Origin: Oscillospiraceae bacterium
Lineage (GTDB): Bacteria; Bacillota; Clostridia; Oscillospirales; Ruminococcaceae
Assembly (NCBI GenBank): GCA_017828835.1
Contig: JAGAEK010000129.1
Location: 1-12,119, forward strand
Direction of reading: 5' to 3'
DNA: 12,119 nt
Positions 1 through 5,947 of this stretch are shown here, piece after piece. The position numbers were made by a program, and so were the translations under genes. The notes below the pieces were generated by a model. The model saw only the letters and a program-made list of their open reading frames with translations. It did no database searches and was not told the origin of the DNA. How positions within the stretch are numbered: position 1 is the stretch's first letter; each line of letters opens with the position of its first letter.

Positions 1-1158
1 ACTCTTTGAAACCTCGCGCAAATGATCGCGCATATAGGTTATACGGAAATCGTCGTGTACAGAGGTCGGTTGACCGTCTTCGCGCGCGGCGGCGATACCG
101 TTTTCGGTGATATATATCTCCGCTCCGGGGTAGGCGTTTTTGAGGTACATCATCGAATCGAAAAGTCCTTGCGGATAGCGCAGGAAACCGTAAGCGTCCT
201 TGGGAAGAGAGGTGTCGCTGAAGCCTTCTATGCAAAGCTCGTCGTCCTGTTTAAATCTTGCGAACTCGGGGTTATAGTAGTTGATACCGATGAAATCCAT
301 AGGTTCAAAAGCGGCTTTGAGCTCTTTTGCGTAATTTTCAGGCATTTTGTCGGCGATAAAAGGATAGCAGATAACGTTTGCGGGGTATTCGCCTTTCATC
401 ATCGGATCAAGCCACCAGCCGGAATAATAAGCGCGTCTGCGCTCTGCGGCGGCCTCGTCTTTGGGATCGAGAGAATCGGTGTATACGGGCGCAAAATGAT
501 TTACGGCACCGATCTTTCCCGGCAAATTCATGGAATGATAAAGTTTGACGGTGGCGTAGTGAGCGAGCAGCATATGGTGGGAAGCTTTCAAAGCAAGGGT
601 AAGATCCTTGAGGAAAGGACCGTTTGATTCGTATGCGTATGCTCCGAAAACGTTTATCGATGGCTCGTTGACGGTACTCCAAAGCTTGACTCTGTCTCCG
701 AATTTTTCAAAACAAATTTTTGCGTAGGAGGTAAACCAGCCGATAAACTCACGGTTTGCGATACCGCCTTTGTTGATAACCCACATCGGAAGGTCGCAGT
801 GGAACAGGTCGAACATAGGAACGATATCGTTTTCGACGAGCGCGTTTATCATATCATTATAATAGTCTACGCCTTTTTGATTATAGCTGTCCGGACCGTC
901 GGGACAAATTCTTGCCCAGGCGATCGAAAATCTGAAAGCTTTGAGTCCGAATTTTTTCATGATTTTTATATCGTCGCGGTAATGATGATAAAAATCGGCG
1001 CATACGTCCGCAAGATCTCCGGAAAAACGTTCCGGATCTTTTCTTGCGTAGTAGTCGAAGACGTTGTCGGTTTTACCGCCTTCATAAGCGGCACCTTCGA
1101 TCTGACAAGCGGAACAGGCGCTTCCGAAAAGGAAGTCTTTAGGAAAAGAAAAATTCAT
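1..1158 (-). CDS. GH1 family beta-glucosidase-like glycosidase, copy 1 (C-terminus cut by window edge)
   Basis: The frame is open from the ATG at 1158 to the window edge: 386 residues, about 60 short of the neighbouring copy's 447. It has the GH1 N-terminal Q19-I-E-G motif, FRFSIAWARI at 75-84, the acid/base Glu165 in STVNEPS and the nucleophile Glu352 in ITENG. GH1 enzymes hydrolyse beta-glycosidic bonds with retention; the substrate cannot be told here. There is no signal peptide, so it is probably cytoplasmic. GAGGGG lies 6 nt before the start, and the gene begins 15 bp after the stop of a paralogue that aligns without gaps to about residue 360 (roughly 60% identity over the first 100 residues, counted by eye). 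The two are therefore probably co-transcribed products of a tandem duplication. The His of the usual HW/HF motif is followed by Cys (H120-C121), as in the second copy. No frameshift is visible in the part present. Confidence 0.93.
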   Translation of the reverse strand, partial: MNFSFPKDFLFGSACSACQIEGAAYEGGKTDNVFDYYARKDPERFSGDLADVCADFYHHYRDDIKIMKKFGLKAFRFSIAWARICPDGPDSYNQKGVDYYNDMINALVENDIVPMFDLFHCDLPMWVINKGGIANREFIGWFTSYAKICFEKFGDRVKLWSTVNEPSINVFGAYAYESNGPFLKDLTLALKASHHMLLAHYATVKLYHSMNLPGKIGAVNHFAPVYTDSLDPKDEAAAERRRAYYSGWWLDPMMKGEYPANVICYPFIADKMPENYAKELKAAFEPMDFIGINYYNPEFARFKQDDELCIEGFSDTSLPKDAYGFLRYPQGLFDSMMYLKNAYPGAEIYITENGIAAAREDGQPTSVHDDFRITYMRDHLREVSKS

Positions 1159-1173
1159 AATAAACCCCTCTCA

Positions 1174-2517
1174 TTAATAAATTTTATTACGTTTTATAAC
1201 TTCGGAATAGAAATAATAGCTGTCGCGCGGAGTGCGTTTTTTGGTTACGAAATCGACCTGGATGAGACCGAAATCGCAGGTATATCCTGCGGCGCCTTCG
1301 TATGTATCCATGATTGTCCAGTTCATATATCCTTTAAGATTTGCGCCCGATTGTATACATCTTGCGCAGGCGCGCATATGTTCGCGCATGTGTTTTATAC
1401 GGTAAGGGTCTTTTGTTGAGGTCGGTTCTTCGAATTTTTCGCGTTTCATCGATACGCCGTTCTCGGTTATATACATTTCAGGGTTGCCGTATTTTTCTTT
1501 AAGGAACATGACCGTATCGTAAAGTCCGGGAGCGAACTGAACGAATCCGTATTCGTCAACGGGGAGCGTTGAATCGGCATATCCCGCAAATCCAAGATCG
1601 GCTTTGTCGTCGTTTACGGCGAAGAACGGATTATAATAGTTTATTCCGATATAGTCCATTTTCTCGAATTCGTATTCGAGTTCGGCAGCGTAATTTTCAG
1701 GCATATTTTCGGCGTATTTCGGGTAATGTACCAAGCTTTCGGGATATTTACCGGTCATCATCGGCTCGACCCACCATCCCGAGTGGTCGTCCATACCGCG
1801 CATTGCGGCGGCTTCATCTGCGGGATCCAACGAATTCGTGTAGTAGGGACCGATATAGTTGACCGCGCCGATTTTTCCGCCGAAGTTCATCGAGTGATAC
1901 ATTTTCACGGTCCTGAAGTGAGCGATCAGCATATTATGGCTTGCCTGTACCGCGGCTTTGAAATCTTTTTCATAAGGACCTGTAAAAGCGATCGAGTAAG
2001 CGGCGAAAACGTTGAGCGAGGGTTCATTTACGGTGCTCCACATATAAACTCTGTCACCGAAATTATCGAAGCAGACTTTTGCATACTTGGTAAACCAGCC
2101 GATGAACTCACGGCTTTTGATGCCGCCCTTGTCAATGACCCACATCGGCAGATCGCAATGGAACAGATCGAGCATAAGTTTTATACCGTTTTCGGTAAAC
2201 GTATTTATCAAATCGTTATAATAATCGATACCTTTTTGATTTAATTTGTCCGGACCTTCGGGGAATATCCTTGCCCAGGCGATCGAGAAACGGAAGATCT
2301 TCATTCCCATTTCTTTCATAAGTTTTATATCGTCTTTGTAATGGGTGTAGAAATCCGCGCAGTTATCGGGAGAAGCATCTTTGAACAGATCTGGTCTTGT
2401 TTTTGAGTAATGATCCCAAACGTTCGGACCTTTGCCGTCAGCGTAGGAAGAACCCTCGAGCTGGCCCGACGAGCAGGCGCTGCCCCATAGAAAATCCAAA
2501 GGAAAATCAAATTTCAT
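1174..2517 (-). CDS. GH1 family beta-glucosidase-like glycosidase, copy 2 (complete)
   Basis: A complete 447-residue GH1 TIM-barrel protein, the usual length for bacterial GH1. Seen: Q19-L-E-G, FRFSIAWARI (75-84), acid/base Glu165 in STVNEPS, Asn/Tyr in GINYYNP (291-297) and nucleophile Glu352 in ITENG. The start follows AGAAGG with a 7-nt spacer and has two candidate promoters upstream. Two usual glycone-binding positions differ. H120 is followed by Cys instead of Trp/Phe, and the DNxEW motif reads D404-T-Y-E407-G, so the conserved Trp is Gly. The Ser/Lys/Tyr pattern of 6-phospho-beta-glycosidases is also absent from this loop, so a PTS-linked phospho-glycosidase is not favoured. There is no secretion signal and no transporter gene in the window. 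Family assignment is firm; substrate is unknown. Confidence 0.95.
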   Translation of the reverse strand: MKFDFPLDFLWGSACSSGQLEGSSYADGKGPNVWDHYSKTRPDLFKDASPDNCADFYTHYKDDIKLMKEMGMKIFRFSIAWARIFPEGPDKLNQKGIDYYNDLINTFTENGIKLMLDLFHCDLPMWVIDKGGIKSREFIGWFTKYAKVCFDNFGDRVYMWSTVNEPSLNVFAAYSIAFTGPYEKDFKAAVQASHNMLIAHFRTVKMYHSMNFGGKIGAVNYIGPYYTNSLDPADEAAAMRGMDDHSGWWVEPMMTGKYPESLVHYPKYAENMPENYAAELEYEFEKMDYIGINYYNPFFAVNDDKADLGFAGYADSTLPVDEYGFVQFAPGLYDTVMFLKEKYGNPEMYITENGVSMKREKFEEPTSTKDPYRIKHMREHMRACARCIQSGANLKGYMNWTIMDTYEGAAGYTCDFGLIQVDFVTKKRTPRDSYYFYSEVIKRNKIY

Positions 2518-2539
2518 ATATTTGCCTTCTTTCTCGGAG

Positions 2540-2569
2540 ATTATATTAAGTTCAATAAAATAATATCAA
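2540..2569 (-). promoter_or_regulatory. Sigma-A-like promoter P2 of the GH1 pair
   Basis: On the minus strand, -35 TTGATA (2564-2569), an 18-bp spacer and a perfect -10 TATAAT (2540-2545). Transcription would start near 2533, leaving a short leader that still contains the ribosome binding site at 2525-2530. Inferred from sequence only. Confidence 0.7.
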
Positions 2570-2588
2570 AAAAAGATTTTACAGTCAA
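2560..2588 (-). promoter_or_regulatory. Second, overlapping promoter P1 of the GH1 pair
   Basis: On the minus strand, -35 TTGACT (2583-2588), a 17-bp spacer and -10 TATTAT (2560-2565), each hexamer matching 5 of 6 consensus positions. Its -10 overlaps the -35 of P2, so the two could not be occupied by polymerase at once. No clear hairpin terminator for the upstream gene was seen in this 89-bp gap, only a run of seven T on the minus strand. Confidence 0.5.
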
Positions 2589-2606
2589 GGAAGAAAAAGT
2601 GGTTTA

Positions 2607-3131
2607 TCAGTCTTGAAATTGAGGCAGCTGATCGGCGAGCTCGATATATTCGTCGGCGTTTGCTTTTATTTTTTCGAGCAAAGTTTCCGCGTCTTTACCC
2701 TCGTAAGTTTTCAAGACTTTTGCGGGACTTCCGACGATGATCGAGTATGGGGGGAACACTTTGTTTTCGGTAACAAGCGCGCCCGCGCCGACAACCGATC
2801 CGGTTCCGATCACGGCTCCGTTCATTATCACACAGCCCATTCCGAGGATACAGTTATCCCCGACTGTACAACCGTGTATGATCGCGTTATGGCCGACGGT
2901 TACTCCGGAACCGATTTTTACGGGAGATTCAAGACCGCTGTGGACGGTACAGTTATCCTGAAAGTTTGAGTTATCTCCGATAGAAACTGACGCCAGATCG
3001 GCGCGTATAACGGCGTTATACCAAACGGAGGTGTTTGCTCCGATTTCGGTCTTGCCGATTATAACTGCGTTTTCGGCTATTTTTGCGGTTTTGTGTATTT
3101 TTGGGTAAATACCTTTAAAATCTTTTATCAT
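2607..3131 (-). CDS. Gamma-carbonic anhydrase-like hexapeptide-repeat protein (YrdA/CaiE type)
   Basis: A 174-residue left-handed beta-helix protein of the gamma-carbonic anhydrase/acyltransferase-like family, at the usual length. Hexapeptide turns run from about residue 17 to 120. Residues matching the archaeal enzyme Cam are present: R43 and D45 in VIRAD, Q58-D59, and three His at the zinc-ligand positions (H64, H81 in VGH, H86 in IHGC). A C-terminal helix follows at about 146-170. Members form trimers with metal at subunit interfaces. Some hydrate CO2; many have no shown activity, so catalysis is only possible here. The ATG at 3131 follows AGAGG with a spacer of seven T. The gene lies 72 bp downstream of pnp on the same strand and may be read through from it. 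Its ribosome binding site is inside a palindrome (3140-3153). Confidence 0.93.
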   Translation of the reverse strand: MIKDFKGIYPKIHKTAKIAENAVIIGKTEIGANTSVWYNAVIRADLASVSIGDNSNFQDNCTVHSGLESPVKIGSGVTVGHNAIIHGCTVGDNCILGMGCVIMNGAVIGTGSVVGAGALVTENKVFPPYSIIVGSPAKVLKTYEGKDAETLLEKIKANADEYIELADQLPQFQD

Positions 3132-3138
3132 AAAAAAA

Positions 3139-3153
3139 CCTCTTTATAAAGAG
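3139..3153 (-). promoter_or_regulatory. Ribosome binding site inside a perfect palindrome, followed by a T run
   Basis: CTCTTTATAAAGAG (3140-3153) is a perfect 14-bp palindrome. On the minus strand its 3' arm AAGAGG is the ribosome binding site of the beta-helix gene, and the next bases are seven T and then ATG. The RNA could fold as five pairs with a UAUA loop, hiding the site and resembling a weak intrinsic terminator. Confidence 0.45.
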
Positions 3154-3156
3154 AAC

Positions 3157-3187
3157 GCGCTTTTCACGGGGAAAACCGGAAGAGCGC
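3157..3187 (-). other. Imperfect stem-loop between pnp and the beta-helix gene
   Basis: In the minus transcript GCGCUCUUC (3187-3179) pairs with GAAAAGCGC (3165-3157): eight of nine pairs, with one C-A mismatch. The loop has a further CGG/CCG pairing. It starts 17 bp after the pnp stop. It lacks a direct U tract, so it may be a 3'-end stabiliser or processing site rather than a terminator. Confidence 0.45.
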
Positions 3188-3203
3188 AGAACTCGAAATA
3201 ATA

Positions 3204-5321
3204 TTACTTTGATTGTTTTTTGCTTGCTTCGATATCGGCAAGAGCGTCTTTACGGGAAAGATTTATTCTTCCCTGAGCATCTATCTCGATAACTTTAACG
3301 ACGATCTCGTCTCCGATGTTAACGACGTCTTCGACCTTTTCGACACGCTTGTTTTCAAGCTTCGAGATATGGACCATACCTTCTTTTCCGGGAGCGATCT
3401 CAACGAAAGCGCCGAAGGACATGATTCTCGTAACTTTACCTTTATATATAGCGCCGATCTCAGGATCGTTCGCAATAGTTTCGATCAGTTGTACCGCGCG
3501 GCGTGCGTTTTCGATATCAACGGCGGATACGAAAACTTTTCCGTCGTCGTCAATATCGATTTTTACGTCGCATTCAGAGCAGATCTTTTGAATTACCTTT
3601 CCGCCTGAACCGATGACCTCACGGATCTTTTCGGGATCGATAGTAAGAGTGAGCATCTTAGGAGCGTATTTGGAAAGCTCGGGACGGGGCGCGGGTATCG
3701 CTTTGAGGATGATGTCGTCGAGGATATAAAGTCTTGCTTTACGGGTCTTTTCAAAGGCTTCCTTTATGATCTCGGGAGTAAGACCGTCTATCTTTATATC
3801 CATTTGTATAGCCGTGATACCTTCATGAGTTCCGGCGACCTTGAAGTCCATATCGCCGAAGAAGTCCTCAAGCCCTTGGATATCTACCATAGTCATCCAG
3901 CGGTCGCCTTCGGTAATAAGTCCGCATGAGATTCCGGCAACGGGCGCTTTAATGGGAACGCCGGCATCCATAAGAGCGAGAGTCGAACCGCAGATAGAAC
4001 CCTGAGAAGTGGAACCGTTGGAAGAAAGAACTTCTGAAACCAATCTTAATGCGTAAGGGAATTCTTCAACTGAAGGAATAACGGGTTCAAGAGCTCTTTC
4101 CGCAAGGGCGCCGTGGCCTATTTCACGTCTGCCGGGACCTCTTGACGGTTTTGCTTCACCGACGGAATAGGCAGGGAAGTTATATTGATGCATATATCTT
4201 TTTGACTCTTCTCCGTCGATACCGTCGAGTATCTGAGAGTCACTGATAGGACCGAGCGTTGCGATCGTAAGTACCTGAGTCTGACCTCTTGTGAACATAC
4301 CGGAGCCGTGTACTCTCGGAATGATGCCGACCTGCGCGTTGAGAGGACGTATTTCGTCGAGACCTCTTCCGTCGACTCTCTTGCCTTCGTCGAGAAGCCA
4401 TCTGCGTACTACGAATTTCTGCAGTTTATATATACATTCGTCGATCATAGCGGTTTTTTCGGGATATTCCTCGTCGAATTTCGCGTGTATGCTTTCGACT
4501 ATCGGAGCAAGTCTTGCTTCGCGGACGTTTTTATCGTCGGTGTCGAGAGCGGCACGAATATCTTCGACGGCGAAGTCTTTGACGGCTTCGAACATATCGT
4601 GGTCGACTTCCTGGGATTCAAACTGATATTTCGGTTTTCCGATCTCGGCTTGTACCTTTTTGATGAAAGCGACCATTTTTTTGATTTCCTCATGGCCTTT
4701 GCAGATACCGTCGAGCATAACGTCTTCTTTTACTTCTTTTGCGCCTGCTTCGATCATTACGATTTTTTCTTCCGTACCGGCAACGGTAACGGCCATCATC
4801 GATTTGCTTTTTTGTTCGGCGTCGGGGTTGATCACGATCTCACCGTCGACGAGACCTACGCTTACGCCGGCGATAGGTCCGTTCCAGGGAATATCTGAGA
4901 TCGAGAGAGCGAACGAGGTGCCGAGCATACCGGCGATTTCGGGAGAGTAGTCGGGATCGACCGAAAGTACGGTCATAACGACGAGACAATCGTTTCTCAT
5001 ATCCTTCGGGAAGAGGGGACGGATCGGTCTGTCGACAACTCTTGAAACGAGTATGGCCTTGTCGGAAGGTTTTCCTTCTCTTTTAAGGAAAGAACCGGGG
5101 ATCTTTCCGACTGAATAGAGTTTTTCTTCATAGTCAACGGAAAGAGGGAAATAGTCTATACCCTCTCTGGGCTTTTGAGACATAGTTACGTTTACCATAA
5201 CGGTAGTTTCGCCGTAGCGGACGAGGCAGGAACCGTTAGCGAGTCCGCACATCATACCGGTTTCGAAACTGATCTTTTTTCCTGCGAATTCAGTTTCGAA
5301 TACTCTGTAATTTTCAAACAT
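3204..5321 (-). CDS. pnp: Polyribonucleotide nucleotidyltransferase (PNPase)
   Basis: The 3'-to-5' phosphorolytic exoribonuclease of mRNA decay, which forms trimers. The chosen start gives 705 residues, the usual length. Domains in order: first RNase PH-like domain (about 10-145), helical linker (about 240-310), second RNase PH-like domain (about 320-545) with phosphate-binding R398-R399 and NGSTS (435-439) and metal-binding Asp490/Asp492 in GDMDFKVAGT, KH domain (about 555-618, GSGG at 571-574), S1 domain (about 622-690). All key motifs are intact. The frame can be extended by three residues to an ATG at 5330. That ATG has no spacer to its ribosome binding site, whereas AAAGGA (5330-5335) is 8 nt from the ATG at 5321, so 5321 is preferred. 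It lies downstream of rpsO, the usual bacterial order, with a structured 188-bp gap. Confidence 0.98.
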   Translation of the reverse strand: MFENYRVFETEFAGKKISFETGMMCGLANGSCLVRYGETTVMVNVTMSQKPREGIDYFPLSVDYEEKLYSVGKIPGSFLKREGKPSDKAILVSRVVDRPIRPLFPKDMRNDCLVVMTVLSVDPDYSPEIAGMLGTSFALSISDIPWNGPIAGVSVGLVDGEIVINPDAEQKSKSMMAVTVAGTEEKIVMIEAGAKEVKEDVMLDGICKGHEEIKKMVAFIKKVQAEIGKPKYQFESQEVDHDMFEAVKDFAVEDIRAALDTDDKNVREARLAPIVESIHAKFDEEYPEKTAMIDECIYKLQKFVVRRWLLDEGKRVDGRGLDEIRPLNAQVGIIPRVHGSGMFTRGQTQVLTIATLGPISDSQILDGIDGEESKRYMHQYNFPAYSVGEAKPSRGPGRREIGHGALAERALEPVIPSVEEFPYALRLVSEVLSSNGSTSQGSICGSTLALMDAGVPIKAPVAGISCGLITEGDRWMTMVDIQGLEDFFGDMDFKVAGTHEGITAIQMDIKIDGLTPEIIKEAFEKTRKARLYILDDIILKAIPAPRPELSKYAPKMLTLTIDPEKIREVIGSGGKVIQKICSECDVKIDIDDDGKVFVSAVDIENARRAVQLIETIANDPEIGAIYKGKVTRIMSFGAFVEIAPGKEGMVHISKLENKRVEKVEDVVNIGDEIVVKVIEIDAQGRINLSRKDALADIEASKKQSK

Positions 5322-5329
5322 TTGAACCA

Positions 5330-5335
5330 TCCTTT
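5330..5335 (-). promoter_or_regulatory. Ribosome binding site deciding the pnp start
   Basis: AAAGGA on the minus strand, with an 8-nt spacer to the ATG at 5321. The A of AGGA is also the A of the in-frame upstream ATG (5330), which therefore has no usable site of its own. Confidence 0.7.
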
Positions 5336-5342
5336 CATTAAG

Positions 5343-5358
5343 TCCGGAAATATCCGGA
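5343..5358 (-). other. Small hairpin in the pnp leader
   Basis: TCCGGA repeated on either side of a 4-nt loop; because TCCGGA is self-complementary, the two copies form a 6-bp stem. It ends about 8 nt before the pnp ribosome binding site, close enough to affect ribosome access. Confidence 0.45.
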
Positions 5359-5377
5359 ATTTGTTTCGGTCGGCTCG

Positions 5378-5445
5378 GGATTTAGCAATAGCTCAAAGGT
5401 CCGGCGAATGAGAGGGCCGGGCGCTTGAGCAACTGCTAAAAATCC
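5378..5445 (-). other. Three-tier stem-loop in the rpsO-pnp intergenic region
   Basis: A long nested hairpin. The outer stem is TTTAGCA (5381-5387) with TGCTAAA (5434-5440), closed further by GGA/TCC. A 3x3 internal loop follows, then GCTCAA (5391-5396) with TTGAGC (5425-5430), another 4x4 internal loop, and CCGGC (5401-5405) with GCCGG (5416-5420) around a 10-nt loop. Eighteen perfect pairs in nested order are unlikely by chance. In enterobacteria the pnp leader folds into a duplex cut by RNase III for PNPase autoregulation; a similar role here is an inference by position. It does not match an RNA family I recognise. Confidence 0.6.
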
Positions 5446-5472
5446 TTGCTGACCTTGTTTCGTTTCGTACAT

Positions 5473-5501
5473 AAAGGCGGACGGCGCAGCCGTCCGCCTT
5501 T
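5473..5501 (-). terminator. Strong GC-rich hairpin just after rpsO (terminator, attenuator or processing site)
   Basis: A perfect 13-bp stem, AAAGGCGGACGGC and its complement, around a 3-nt loop, starting 8 nt after the rpsO stop. On the minus strand the stem ends in TTT followed by A, so the U tract is short. Termination may be partial, letting some transcripts continue into pnp. Confidence 0.65.
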
Positions 5502-5509
5502 CAGCATGA

Positions 5510-5776
5510 TTACTTACGTAATCCGAGTTTCGCAACGATCGAACGATATCTTTCGATATCTTTCTTCTGAAGGTAGGCGAGAAGATTTCTTCTGCGTCCG
5601 ACCATCTTAAGAAGACCGCGGCGGGAATGGTGGTCCTTCTGATGCACTTTAAGGTGCTCGGTAAGGTCGTTGATCCTCTTTGTGAGGATAGCGATCTGAA
5701 CTTCAGGAGAACCGGTGTCGTTATCGTGGGTTTTGTTTTCCGCGATAATCGCGCTTTTTTCTTCTTTCATCAGCAT
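5510..5776 (-). CDS. rpsO: 30S ribosomal protein S15
   Basis: An 88-residue S15, the usual length, binding the central domain of 16S rRNA early in 30S assembly. The family signature is complete: DTGSPEVQIAILTKRI (20-35), LTEHLKVHQKDHHSRRGLL (38-56), RRRNLLAYL (61-69), ERY and a C-terminal LGLRK. The ATG at 5776 has GAGG 10 nt upstream (AGAGAGGTG); a second in-frame ATG at 5770 is too far from it. The gene has its own near-consensus promoter and a leader of about 100 nt with secondary structure that may include an S15 autoregulatory fold. pnp follows on the same strand. The usual Bacillota upstream genes truB and ribF are absent; a histidine kinase gene is upstream instead. Confidence 0.97.
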   Translation of the reverse strand: MLMKEEKSAIIAENKTHDNDTGSPEVQIAILTKRINDLTEHLKVHQKDHHSRRGLLKMVGRRRNLLAYLQKKDIERYRSIVAKLGLRK

Positions 5777-5784
5777 TGATATTC

Positions 5785-5849
5785 ACCTCTCTTTTAATAT
5801 AGGCCGGTAATCACAGAACGGGGACGAGGTCTTTCCGGCAGATACCGGC
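5785..5849 (-). promoter_or_regulatory. Candidate S15 autoregulatory RNA in the rpsO leader
   Basis: In the minus transcript GCCGGUA (5849-5843) pairs perfectly with UACCGGC (5809-5803). Inside the loop, ACCUC (5830-5826) is complementary to the ribosome binding site GAGGU (5789-5785), giving a possible pseudoknot that hides the start of rpsO. S15 represses its own mRNA through varied leader structures in several bacteria; this one is inferred from complementarity only. Confidence 0.45.
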
Positions 5850-5885
5850 AAACTCCCGCGATCCGAGAATACGGCAATTTTATTC

Positions 5886-5914
5886 ATTATAACAATACGG
5901 AAGCAAGTTGTAAA
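5886..5914 (-). promoter_or_regulatory. Sigma-A-like promoter of rpsO
   Basis: On the minus strand, -35 TTTACA (5909-5914), a 17-bp spacer and a perfect -10 TATAAT (5886-5891), preceded by TG to make an extended -10. The start would be near 5879, giving a leader of about 100 nt. Confidence 0.8.
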
Positions 5915-5947
5915 GAGTTTTTTCAAAAAAAGATAAAAAATATTATT

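Noticed and set aside
22..627. Open frame of 201 codons on the plus strand inside GH1 copy 1, and similar plus-strand frames at 799-1419 and 1726-2244
   Set aside because: They are antisense to intact GH1 genes with catalytic motifs, lack ribosome binding sites and show no recognisable domain. Long antisense frames are common opposite codon-biased genes.
1..2517. The two GH1 regions as one broken or frameshifted gene
   Set aside because: Each has its own ATG, ribosome binding site, N-terminal motif and both catalytic Glu; the upstream copy ends in a normal stop. They are separate paralogues.
4308..4898. 196-codon plus-strand frame opposite pnp
   Set aside because: Antisense to a fully conserved PNPase, and without a start signal.
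5473..5501. The GC-rich inverted repeat as a CRISPR or mobile-element end
   Set aside because: It occurs once, directly after rpsO, with no spacer array, transposase or target duplication. A transcript hairpin explains it.
5338..5535. A 65-codon minus-strand frame between rpsO and pnp
   Set aside because: It overlaps the rpsO end and runs through the hairpins of the intergenic region, with no ribosome binding site or family resemblance.
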